NCBI GenBank assembly: GCA_016178055.1
Contig: JACOUC010000046.1
Coordinates: 17,153-81,152, forward strand
Length of the DNA: 64,000 nt
Origin: Chlamydiota bacterium
Lineage (GTDB): Bacteria; Auribacterota; JACPWU01
Reading direction: 5' to 3'
Part shown: piece by piece, positions 27,801 through 32,082 of the stretch
Numbering within the stretch: the stretch's first letter is position 1
How the letters are laid out: the number at the start of each line of letters is the position of its first letter
Translations under genes and position numbers: made by a program
Notes under the pieces: model-generated
What the model saw: the letters and a program-made list of their open reading frames with translations, nothing else
What the model was told of the DNA's origin: nothing
Database searches by the model: none

Positions 27801-28202
27801 AATCACTTTTAACCCATGATCCGCGTGTTTCTTCCACAAATCCTGAATAATACCAGCGGTATTAGATTGCGCCTCAAAATGGCAATGAACGTCCTGAATG
27901 TGAATGATGAGTTTCTCATTTTGACCTTGATGTGTTTCAATGATGTCGCCTAGTTTTGACGAGATTTTAAGGGTTTTGAAAATGTCTAAGCTCGAGGCTC
28001 GAGGCTGGAGGTAAAAACTTCTTCGCTTATTGCTTTTGCCTTTGCTTCGAGCTTCGAGCTTCGAGCTTCGAGCCTCGAGCGGTCTTTCCTCTGCCAGAAC
28101 CGTGCTATCACAAACCGAGGTCAAAGAAAAGGCGATCAGCGTGAGAAAAGAGGCTAATTTGAATAGCAACTTATTGGTATAGAGATAGTTATAATCTATC
28201 AT
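18876..28202 (-). CDS. Giant multidomain exported protein (about 3,108 aa)
   Basis: I start at the ATG at 28202, with GAGAGG about 9 nt upstream, rather than 15 codons earlier. Residues 1-35 form a signal or membrane segment (KLASFLTLIAFSLTSVCDSTVLA). Residues about 85-620 resemble a ChaN/TraB-like domain (IIHIQDVHCHFEAQ near 100; ILYTGGFHTDG near 588) interrupted by repeat-derived peptides. About 900-940 carries EEGFLHEVLEHIIL. About 1030-1400 is an alpha-helical solenoid. About 1762-1970 is a HAD phosphatase-like domain (ALDLDGTLT, PKGITKAVG, GNNPRMSLDGDP). About 2035-2185 has several membrane helices. Residues about 2188-2545 are the antisense of cassette B, and 2560-3108 form a separate soluble domain. 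A repeat (R9) is read through at 2101-2127. It may be one gene or two genes bridged by an open antisense stretch. Function unknown. Confidence 0.75.
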   Translation of the reverse strand: MIDYNYLYTNKLLFKLASFLTLIAFSLTSVCDSTVLAEERPLEARSSKLEARSKGKSNKRRSFYLQPRASSLDIFKTLKISSKLGDIIETHQGQNEKLIIHIQDVHCHFEAQSNTAGIIQDLWKKHADHGLKVIGLEAASGPVDTSLLTSFPDLKIKKAMAEYLMKQGRISGAEYLSIIQDKPLPLQGVENMLNYFEHLVQFRQGLDIKDKALPILDFIQKKIESLRPQIYSTEALTLLQKEKDYLEGTLQLSEYGEFLEKQLEARSWRLEDKSELEARGSRLEAKAEKQDVKLGVDIVGARFIEPANGSDPSTWLGSDKSDPYKNFSLMRQVSQIEKQIDFEKVEKERLKLLEVLSKKWVKEEMLELMTKSLYYRLEKMDAWEYYSYLKKMIQGNRPSSIIHHRKNGRRGKREEGRTKGYPNLTKYIKMTELFHEIKSDALLKECEKISEKVQDKLLRTKEEKALRQIEKDFIILRNFFELEMKKSEFQYYVENQERVTAKGIVEGIEKLSIVHSPQSAEKNKNNFKPSTMDYRLWTMDDITFLDFHLKNIAAFYKYSSKREEAMVKNTLQQMDQKKSPIAILYTGGFHTDGMMERLKKEGASYVVIAPRITEFKLKTPYLSIIKNEPTKLEKMLMDLRKKENSSIAALPTEVSREQITGEVGPSATPEVSALAETTATQIETRRVSTGLVMRAVNVLEGAQDGKLQEDWLRACGHPDISRFTVDFVHERDELVVTILERSKPISRFCISTASLSQNLEAQIAFVEERMGDGYSEEPSKSTPSAMKKYSGEDVDVAAFHQRYKGDTPSIPPEQLERIRTNVIRAWGDLSREGLKALRELGLTRDGVIEQFRRIDNRTEIKIGKANYAVNIHWREGPYELKGVKLPAFGYLERNKGRSNVRGTIHLYLSSEYSEEGFLHEVLEHIILRTSSRPEISGKGLRANSKEAKTAASRRHTLSAVYEGILGDYWQPSRRAVGQIQGMTPQERRQFKGRYYSEVAPGIHSKFPRAQFPHSNEWVSHYASEVNSFAGRFEDFLKNWGEEGAKRESFLDQCEALKIAPGKVISWLNTALKLKGNKTQYSAFYLFDALERNYSPLIPEYAALLDKVFEESVSLRVKYHVFDLLWNAALQDSENRKELLKIISEILDRRDEDYILVAFEALSSLLSYRNYSYFSRKLEFFSELLALQDVEISIYVFRALSKLPQNAMSNSEETPALFKSLLEIPDKQRQKEGFSLLSQLLKDSRFSIEEWPSFVTLIKLLLEEKNARLLHLLASWLDALVKIEDIDQSHYARKWLRQVLLQAPKPEDLFPERTWQRGRSLSALEEAACYWMEQEFGMKEEDILALLNDPEIKKICPVFFFSALETMDIVDKGGVVSPSISEQEAKDILRRVLQTKADPRMVPRIMKYFLQDPRKREASEVVFRGVDLSLYLSTDVEREIRNEELPDYQATLLESAVLYHDLILKRREALKESLGSYEAADQAMVVVANLTNGWFPLAALTEGRVDGNTYILGTNIQVIQTKIGSSEIENVGFTGYFDDVFSGEEKSKIGRARQVIVVDVSLESMESPADFPNKFHYPSAFVGYLCYLMKSRGIAIPQSWNARFANSLGLLRRQGTEVKFWYPRAWYPVEHSAPLMGEFKGPYEPVPQGYDISNETGEPRLGTQGQEWVFCHAALPRKTNIDRLHLGEYALQGKRWDDKGKEREGTLVAQGSNGGWKLQTSWRLTNGLRGLWNDFIEGETFKGIFRDHSSFPRQATSTKNQIHLLALDLDGTLTSPEKTPLTSATVEKLVNILWSHSDLSLMIATMQGMDELRRTVIQPLEERMRGWTQHQRDYILNRIGLFPCGSAQGYLWEEENWAKKYDKAEEQEIDFGRLAQVLGDSVHNRGASLEAYGSGGRLVEELKQNPESEIRAMAEKLEVSEDGWHIVPKGITKAVGRDFMMSKRGIVPGQVMAMGNNPRMSLDGDPWMQPLGGCFREVHSPDETLAVLDRFFPAPNSGDTVLNSATSEAGMAPFMSLVLDWFGIPREKQAGYEQVGYLAAFIIIVASIVASTPLLMQGFLGMMGVAGVFILIHPLSYFVIRIFEKLLGHPLMPQGPPLKGMVPPPAVLSEAGSPSANWPVGPTAGGGMVLGATKAALANTISLIPAYLLYFYMNSYPALAIVALLFYIPASRYHHEMNLEYLKNEGLENYDATAARRFSTMASLFSSTLNSSKLTLTFKSFLISLTSDSIRELLSSSFAVLASIRAVLTSIRALLSRSWRTDASNLAVLSSSLLILPSILVNLSLVSYRKLSRLLESASNLFSDFSDSSSTLLRRATTFSPTALNWLRISSIRTALYRCISSVGRDFGDFFSFMEKMLELAQNSVKGFRIINNISLRFSRASLKPILKSLLLLPFAVKLIEMVLDYGTASAAEMGHVAVAEAAGTGVAGFVGVMLVLLVAFTIYVNARVGDAWFGIGQWQTTLQLQQSSTQLSLRQPWLQSPFGQISIPTIKKVNADTLKAMLIHTDILRKNSLAKMAAIITFVMSMIVFASNSLRALVKTLISLIAHTIIQLRMTVQGNSFTRSKSTQTSSLAFLTRIQQVEPEFLAPPEVNPLLNELIEQVMKEDVDDALKKRMKRAILRMGLSSITFGQFMDELEGIVRVRSRGETEPIDEKAIPEMVAGEAETLFLFAANVLKVGSVPFEVIEGLVRAYQSGLDYDGIAIFDLRVITLDDLVARLSHGFILPKGGDATLSLRVQEGMKESRLSLEIASLSLAMTNAKRGILTVNADGGLLVSGKAIEIFPREQSQLKALYQVVGNQTEPLSIDLSRVHPQRVDQILKSIFSNQEALREGLSIEGFSDRALVRAQLVENMIRLDVQSEERRFERVNQQYLSGSFREADQSESLGVVWSRGNFNIKISRSKSGKAFLVQANSPEFRRVYREMILRLKQNSKNVAALSVPLPYKEGTLSTEELHHLEEAILRALWGDPLTFDQAQKQLKEDIQIKFYFKNDPSLRRGKLAEKITGEMRERGVKKVNVLVRKREGKVYGISEDVYIVARGDAKAIAILASRWAHQGSPGLEAMLADINRIDPDALTRLGQERSVAATARSLEENFEKERLTKVLAQTAM
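20533..20561 (+). promoter_or_regulatory. Promoter of cassette B, inside the giant ORF
   Basis: TGGACA (20533-20538), a 17-bp spacer and TATAGT (20556-20561) lie 7 nt before the ATG at 20569. The hexamers and spacings are identical to those of cassette A. It points opposite to the giant gene. Confidence 0.7.
20569..20769 (+). CDS. Cassette B: small two-TM membrane protein
   Basis: This 66-residue paralogue of the protein at 17901 has a basic N-terminus (MSEIKVFTKARRELLAK), two hydrophobic helices (about 17-37 and 41-61) and the ending ICPKGD. It has no ribosome binding site but a -10 box ends 7 nt upstream, so the mRNA is probably leaderless. It lies wholly antisense within the giant ORF. 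The conservation of protein sequence, promoter and gene order with copy A argues that this strand is the coding one here. Function unknown. Confidence 0.7.
   Translation: MSEIKVFTKARRELLAKTIMDITKVMIAAIFANEFFLRISVWISIALSVSALTFLIVGILICPKGD
20774..20872 (+). CDS. Cassette B: 32-residue one-TM peptide with KHHRHGH tail
   Basis: The peptide is MVALMTVVLMIVVIGGWFAI followed by DQYRTKHHRHGH. AAAAGGAG lies about 10 nt upstream, within the end of the preceding gene. The membrane helix differs from that in copy A but the tail is the same, which suggests selection on the tail. Too short for routine gene finding. Function unknown. Confidence 0.65.
   Translation: MVALMTVVLMIVVIGGWFAIDQYRTKHHRHGH
20873..21144. 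other. Conserved gap of cassette B, open on the minus strand
   Basis: This counterpart of 18217-18477 is open on the minus strand as part of the giant ORF (LKPILKSLLLLPFAVKLIEM onward, then a long hydrophobic stretch). The pattern of third-position changes against copy A suggests the minus strand was once translated here. Confidence 0.45.
21145..21639 (+). CDS. Cassette B: coiled-coil protein, longer paralogue
   Basis: At 164 residues this is the longer relative of the protein at 18478. The N-terminal RYNAVLIEEMRSQFKAVGEN matches the copy A block VVILEDMRAKFQVFDEG. A central array of repeats of the type KLEESTAKLEA, NARIEVRTARIEA, AKLEESNSRIESD extends the coiled coil, and the C-terminal RLIKNDLKVKVSFEEFKVLE is nearly identical to copy A. 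The repeat number difference suggests growth or shrinkage of heptad units between copies. Soluble, no signal. It lies antisense to the giant ORF. Function unknown. Confidence 0.65.
   Translation: MKEKKSPKSLPTDDMQRYNAVLIEEMRSQFKAVGENVVALRNKVDEESEKSEKRFEALSNSLLSFRYETKERFTKIEGRISKLEESTAKLEASVLQLRESNARIEVRTARIEARTAKLEESNSRIESDVRLIKNDLKVKVSFEEFKVLENRLAIVEKRLAAVAS
21824..21901. repeat. R9 inverted repeat read in frame inside the giant gene
   Basis: Arms TCCCACCACCTGCTGTT (21824-21840) and AACAGCAGGTGGTGGGA (21885-21901) are perfect complements around a loop with GGCCCTACGGGCC. In the giant protein this reads MVPPPAVLSEAGSPSAN then WPVGPTAGGGMVLG, placed between two membrane helices. Confidence 0.85.
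26583..26671. repeat. Word array GTCCATAGTC read in frame inside the giant gene
   Basis: GTCCATAGTCCATAGTCTGT on the left is answered by GGACTGTGGACTATGGACTA on the right around a T-rich core. In the giant protein this gives the low-complexity VHSPQSAEKNKNN then FKPSTMDYRLWTMDDITF (about residues 511-540). Confidence 0.8.
26949..27017. repeat. Word array GTCCTTC / GATGGACGATG read in frame inside the giant gene
   Basis: CGTTCGTCCTTCCTCCCTC-type words are followed by GATGATGGATGATGGACGAT. The encoded peptide includes HHRKNGRRGKREEGRTKG (about residues 396-418), highly basic and unlike the flanking helices. The word GAGGAACGAGAGACGAGAG at 35008-35026 is a related array. Confidence 0.7.
27231..27308. 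repeat. R1-related palindromic repeat, 78 bp, in frame inside the giant gene
   Basis: GTAGGGGTCTGATTTATCAG opens and GGCTCGATAAATCGAGCCCC then TAC closes the element; both halves hold a palindrome of the GATTTATC type. It is exactly 26 codons long and encodes VGARFIEPANGSDPSTWLGS then DKSDPY in the giant protein (about 299-324). Confidence 0.8.
27349..27420. repeat. Word array CTTCGAGC / CTTCTAGC (R2) in frame inside the giant gene
   Basis: Tandem GAGCCTCGAGCTTCGAGC passes into CTTCTAGCCTCCAGCTTCTA. The encoded peptide is LEARSWRLEDKSELEARGSR followed by LEAKAEK (about residues 261-285). It abuts the R1-related element at 27231-27308. Confidence 0.8.
27990..28081. repeat. R2 word array in frame near the giant protein's N-terminus
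   Basis: GCTCGAGGCTCGAGGCTGGA, a core AACTTCTTCGCTTATTGC, and GCTTCGAGCTTCGAGCTTCG form an inverted repeat. The encoded peptide directly after the signal segment contains LEARSSKLEARSKGKSNKRR (about residues 41-71). Confidence 0.85.
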
Positions 28203-28358
28203 CGTTCGTTTTCCTCTCAAATTCTGTAAAAAAATATAAACGCACACTTACCCGTTTATAAAAAAGACACAAATTCTAAGTAAAAAGACAAATTCATTTT
28301 AAGATATATGCACTTAACTCAAGAATTCTTGATCCATCAAAGCGTAGTCGCCCGATTT

Positions 28359-28625
28359 ATCCCCCCACCTCATATGGATGACTGGCTGTCAAGATTAAAG
28401 CGATCCTCCATTCAGTCAGTCGACTTAATAAGCATCGTGAACTTTACCACCTCATATTCGCGTGCTGGTTAACGCATTAAGTTTTTAGTTCAACGGGACC
28501 TATCCACCATCTAATCTAATCTAATCTAATCTAATCTAGGGTGGGGCCGTGGGCTGTCCGGTTACGACTTACTTAAGTCTTGATGATTGTTTGGTCTTTA
28601 ACCTCAACTCCTTTTTAGATTGCCC
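28359..28625 (-). ncRNA. Candidate bridge-RNA region of the IS element
   Basis: IS110-family elements encode a bridge RNA in a non-coding end, and in IS1111-like members this is downstream of the transposase. This 267-bp end is non-coding and holds a six-copy CTAAT-type pentanucleotide array (28509-28538) flanked by CCACC and GGTGG, and an outward TTGACA on the minus strand (28388-28393). I could not recognise the target-binding loops by eye, so this is a location proposal only. Confidence 0.35.
28509..28538. repeat. Pentanucleotide tandem repeat (CTAAT)n
   Basis: Five perfect CTAAT units and a partial sixth lie inside the non-coding end of the IS element. Such slippage-prone repeats vary in copy number. 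Confidence 0.9.
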
Positions 28626-29744
28626 TTATGCCGCCTGCCTCAATGATTCCCAAATAAATCCAAGCATCTCACGCGCACACGCTACCTTGATCTTGTTCCC
28701 ATGCTTGCCCCTAAAAGCAAGATGTGTCGATTTCTTATATAAACGCCTCATGCATCGATCTGAAATTTCGATATATTTCTCGTCGATCTTTTCTCTACGC
28801 TTGCTTAATGCTTTGCCAATCTTGGGCGGGGACGAAGCAAGTTGGCATGCCTCCACAATCGCAGTACGAACATGTCGATTGCCCATCTTCGTAATTCCAA
28901 ATCGCTTCTCTTTTCCGCCCAAGCTATATTCCACAATGTCTAATCCAATGTAGGATGTGATTTGTTTGGGATGAGAAAATCTCTTGATATCCCCAAGCTC
29001 TGTCACGACCGTCATTGCAGTCAATGTCTCGATCCCTCGATAGCAAACAAGAGCTTGAACTTTTTTCTCATATCTTGGTTCATTCGCAAGCTCCCCAATC
29101 TGGCTCTGATAAGTCTCAAGATGCCCTTCTACTTGCTTGGTGAACGAAAGAAGCGTTGTGAGGTTTAACCTCAGAACTTGATCCTCCCATTTGTTTGCCT
29201 TTGACTCGAGCCATTCACGGTGAGCGACCGTCCAGTATTGTGCTTGAAGGTTGTCCGTCGCTTGCCGATAATCTATTCCCATCCGACGGCAGATCGATAA
29301 GATGTGTAATCGTATCCTTTTCAGCTCCCCAACTAAAAAACTTCTAGACCTAATCAAATCCCTCACAACTTCATCTTCTTCTTTCGGTACATGCACCACC
29401 GTTAATAACCCCTTCATGTAGTATTGAGCAAGCTTTCGACAGTCCAATCGATCCGTCTTTACCCTCATGCCTGCCATCTCCGGAATCAAACTCGCAGCAA
29501 CTACTTCACATTGAATCCCCTGACTCGCTAAATCTCGATACAGGCAAAAACCTAAATACGTCGCTTCATAGCAAAGTTTGAGCTCATAGCCTAATTCTCT
29601 ATATTTCTTAAGCTTTTTTATCAATGCTCCTACCGTTGGCTTACACGAAAACTCATAACTCTGATTGACACCTTCTCCTTCAAGCCCCGCATGAAATGCT
29701 TTATCATCGACATCTAATCCCACGTAGAGTATTTTCTTATTCAT
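28626..29744 (-). CDS. IS110-family transposase (DEDD RuvC-like plus serine domain)
   Basis: The 372-residue transposase has an N-terminal RuvC-like domain with the DEDD residues D11 (VGLDVDDK), E60 (LCYEATYLG), D98 and D101 (VKTDRLDCRKLA), and a C-terminal Transposase_20 domain with RGIETLTAMTVVTELGDI and S274 in EYSLGGKEKRFGITKMGN, the likely catalytic serine. The length is intact, with no frameshift, so it may be active. IS110 recombinases use a bridge RNA to choose donor and target DNA. Confidence 0.93.
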   Translation of the reverse strand: MNKKILYVGLDVDDKAFHAGLEGEGVNQSYEFSCKPTVGALIKKLKKYRELGYELKLCYEATYLGFCLYRDLASQGIQCEVVAASLIPEMAGMRVKTDRLDCRKLAQYYMKGLLTVVHVPKEEDEVVRDLIRSRSFLVGELKRIRLHILSICRRMGIDYRQATDNLQAQYWTVAHREWLESKANKWEDQVLRLNLTTLLSFTKQVEGHLETYQSQIGELANEPRYEKKVQALVCYRGIETLTAMTVVTELGDIKRFSHPKQITSYIGLDIVEYSLGGKEKRFGITKMGNRHVRTAIVEACQLASSPPKIGKALSKRREKIDEKYIEISDRCMRRLYKKSTHLAFRGKHGNKIKVACAREMLGFIWESLRQAA

Positions 29745-29879
29745 GGATGACTGTTCCTTTCTTTTTTTAGCTGCTGTTTTTTGGTTGAACCCTTCATAAT
29801 GAGTAAACCAAATCTCATCAGGAAAGGCCAGTCATCCATACCTTCTCATCCATTCGAAATGGCGGGTAGGTGGGGGGAT

Positions 29880-29931
29880 GAATCGGGCAAATCCATGCAG
29901 GGCGCACTGCCCCATAAATGGGGCGACTACA
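29880..29931. repeat. Right part of the R1 repeat split by the IS element
   Basis: ATCGGGCAAATCCATGCAGG through GCCCCATAAATGGGGCGACT matches the intact R1 copy at 6722-6793; the left part is at 28344-28357. The rest of 29932-30075 holds nothing I recognise. Confidence 0.85.
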
Positions 29932-30075
29932 GATGGACGAGACTTGAGTCGGGTACATATGCCCATTATTTGTTTAACTCCTAGCATATGGCCCATAATA
30001 TAGCCTAATAAAGTTCTTTATATTCCCTAAATTAGGCCTAAAATAGGGATTAAGATCACTGTTTTATACAAAAAT

Positions 30076-30702
30076 ATGAACTATCGAAAACGACTTAAAA
30101 AAGAAGTTTCCGAAGAGCTTATTCAAAGCTACATACGGGATTATCTCAAGAAAAGCCGGGCGGCGTCTTTTTTGGCTAAAAATCTTGAAAAACTCGGCAT
30201 TGGCTTTCGCCCCATTGTGGACCACATCACCGTACGCACCACAGATGTCTACCAAAGAGCCCAAGAATTTTTGAAAGTCGGATTTACACGGGATATGAAG
30301 ATCGGGCCTAAAGGCATTTTGGATTATGGAGATTGGTTTGCCATTGTCTTACGAAAACCGGGTCTTCCGGCTATTTTTATTGATCAGGGAAAATTGGGTA
30401 AAAAAGGACTCACAAGTGTTATTCCTGGCTGGGTCAAAAAATTTGGAGATAAAACCCTTCATCATGTCGCCATTCAAGTGGATGACATTGAAAAAGCAGT
30501 CAAGCAAATGAAGAAGCATAAGATTCAATTTTCTGGGAAAATTGTAGGAGAAAAAGGATCAGTCCTTCGCCAAATCTTCACCCAGCCCGAAAAAAGAAAA
30601 AATGAACCTTTTTCAGTCCTCGAACTCGCCGAAAGGCACGAAGGCTTCACTGGCTTCCAACCGCCTCAAGCTGATCAATTGATGCAGTCGACGCGTAAAT
30701 AA
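30076..30702 (+). CDS. VOC-fold (glyoxalase-like) protein
   Basis: The 208-residue protein has a helical N-terminus (1-55) followed by paired VOC-type modules: IVDHITVRTTDVYQRAQEFL (around 58-77) and LHHVAIQVDDIEKAVKQM (around 136-153), each with the metal-binding style His and the beta-alpha pattern. It ends in VLELAERHEGFTGFQPPQAD. Members of the VOC superfamily are metal-dependent dioxygenases, isomerases or lyases; the specific reaction is not clear. No ribosome site is visible before the ATG. It stands alone between the IS element and a DUF4143 ATPase. Confidence 0.75.
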   Translation: MNYRKRLKKEVSEELIQSYIRDYLKKSRAASFLAKNLEKLGIGFRPIVDHITVRTTDVYQRAQEFLKVGFTRDMKIGPKGILDYGDWFAIVLRKPGLPAIFIDQGKLGKKGLTSVIPGWVKKFGDKTLHHVAIQVDDIEKAVKQMKKHKIQFSGKIVGEKGSVLRQIFTQPEKRKNEPFSVLELAERHEGFTGFQPPQADQLMQSTRK

Positions 30703-30745
30703 GTCACCGGTTTCCTGTGACCTGTCTCCAGTTACCCGTGACTTG
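30702..30745. repeat. Word array GTGACCTG-type downstream of the VOC gene
   Basis: GTCACCGGTTTCCTGTGACC, TGTCTCCAGTTACCCGTGAC is a short set of near-repeated words in both orientations, located between convergent genes. Confidence 0.5.
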
Positions 30746-30759
30746 AATAAGAAACAAGG

Positions 30760-31935
30760 TTAAAAATCCCCATTCCACAATCGCTCAAGAAATATTTTCC
30801 AGGGTAGGATGGTAATGCCATTTTCTAGTTTTCTAGGCTTGGGTTCTTGGCAAATCAGAATGGAATGCTTGGGGTGATGCTCCTCTCTAAAGGCTGAAAG
30901 CCCTTTGAGATCGCTCGTACCAACATGTGAAATGCCCTTCACCTCCAGAGCTACTTCGCCGTGGTTCAGGACAAAATCAACTTCAAGACCATCTTTGGTT
31001 CTCCAAAATGAAATATGAAAATCCCTTTCGGAATACGCACGATAGGCGATTAATTCCATCAGAATAAAATGTTCAAAGGCCTTTCCAAATTCGTCCCCTT
31101 TATTAATCGAAAGTGTTCTTTGAGACATTCCTCCTGCTACCCCCACATCAAAAAGATAAAATTTAGGGGTTGCACCAATGATTTGACGATTTTTCACTTT
31201 TCGAAATGGCTCAATAAAGTAACCCATTAAAGTATCCACAAGGATTTGATAATATGCAGCGACTGTTTTTGAATCTACTGAACATTCTCGAGCAATATTT
31301 GAAAAATTGACCAGTTCTCCATTGTTAAAAGGAACAGTATCAAGAAAACGGGCAAAGGCAGGTAAATTTCTCACCAGGCCTTCGGACTGGATCTCTTCTT
31401 TGAGATAATCCTGAATATAGGTCTTGATACTTTTCGCGTAATAATCCGATAAATAATGGGAGGGAATTAATCCTCGATTAAGGGCCTTCATTAAATCAAA
31501 TTCTTTCCCAAGCTCGTGACTGGTTAAAGGATAAAGCTCATATCGCCAAGCTCTTCCGCCAAGCATATTCGCATGACCCTTCTTAAGTTTTCGGGCACTA
31601 GAACCACAGAGGAAAAAACTTAACCCTTTTTGTTCAATAAGGTTATGCACCTCGTCTAAAAGCTGGGGAATTTTTTGGACTTCATCCAGAATAATAGGTT
31701 GTTCATTAGACGATACGGTCCGAATTTCCGCAAGCTCTTCTCTCAACCGAAACGGTTCTTTAGAGAGCCTTAAGTAAGTATCTGTTTCAAGAAGATTATA
31801 TGCGATACTTTTGGGAAATAAACTTTGAATGAGCGTGGTTTTCCCTGTCTTTCGAGGCCCCCACAGAAAGGCAGATTGACCTTTCGGAAGATCAATTTTT
31901 AAGGATCGATGAAGGATTACTTTTTCGGAGCTCAC
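30760..31935 (-). CDS. AAA ATPase with DUF4143 (ExsB-like archaeal/bacterial ATPase family)
   Basis: The 391-residue protein has a P-loop GPRKTGKTT (26-34), Walker B IILDEVQKI (81-89), the GSSAR sensor and the C-terminal DUF4143 region with a PD-(D/E)xK-like pattern (FWRTKDGLEVDFVL then VALEVKG). Proteins of this type are very common in uncultured bacteria and archaea; they are often linked to mobile or defence gene pools, but their role is unknown. It is monocistronic and convergent with the VOC gene. Confidence 0.85.
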   Translation of the reverse strand: MSSEKVILHRSLKIDLPKGQSAFLWGPRKTGKTTLIQSLFPKSIAYNLLETDTYLRLSKEPFRLREELAEIRTVSSNEQPIILDEVQKIPQLLDEVHNLIEQKGLSFFLCGSSARKLKKGHANMLGGRAWRYELYPLTSHELGKEFDLMKALNRGLIPSHYLSDYYAKSIKTYIQDYLKEEIQSEGLVRNLPAFARFLDTVPFNNGELVNFSNIARECSVDSKTVAAYYQILVDTLMGYFIEPFRKVKNRQIIGATPKFYLFDVGVAGGMSQRTLSINKGDEFGKAFEHFILMELIAYRAYSERDFHISFWRTKDGLEVDFVLNHGEVALEVKGISHVGTSDLKGLSAFREEHHPKHSILICQEPKPRKLENGITILPWKIFLERLWNGDF

Positions 31936-32022
31936 TCCCTAATAGTATAACTTATTCGGAGTATTGTCCAGAATAGATTTACCGTTTTTTACAGGATTAA
32001 ATACATTAATCAATTTCCAACC

Positions 32023-32051
32023 TTGACAAGCCTCACGTAAGCCGCCAAAAT
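32023..32051 (+). promoter_or_regulatory. Promoter for hppA
   Basis: A perfect TTGACA (32023-32028), a 17-bp spacer and CAAAAT (32046-32051) precede AAAAGGAGA and the ATG at 32083. Confidence 0.5.
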
Positions 32052-32082
32052 GTAGGAAATTTTTTTAAAAGGAGATTCTTTA

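Larger units (their letters stand above)
28359..29879 (-). mobile_element. IS110/IS1111-type insertion sequence
   Basis: The element holds one transposase gene (28626-29744). Its ends carry a 12-bp inverted repeat, ATCCCCCCACCT (28359-28370) and AGGTGGGGGGAT (29868-29879), plus a subterminal TATGGATGACTGGC at 28373-28386 answered by GCCAGTCATCCATA at 29827-29840. It splits an R1 palindrome: GTAGTCGCCCGATT remains on the left and ATCGGGCAAATCC on the right. No target duplication is evident, as expected for DEDD-transposase elements. The longer non-coding part lies downstream of the transposase (28359-28625), as in the IS1111 group. Confidence 0.85.

Noticed and set aside
26583..28081. CRISPR array
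   Set aside because: Repeats are degenerate tandem words in both orientations without unique spacers of constant length, and no cas gene is present.
28507..28540. Origin iterons in the CTAAT array
   Set aside because: It lies within the IS element end, has a 5-bp unit and no replication gene nearby.
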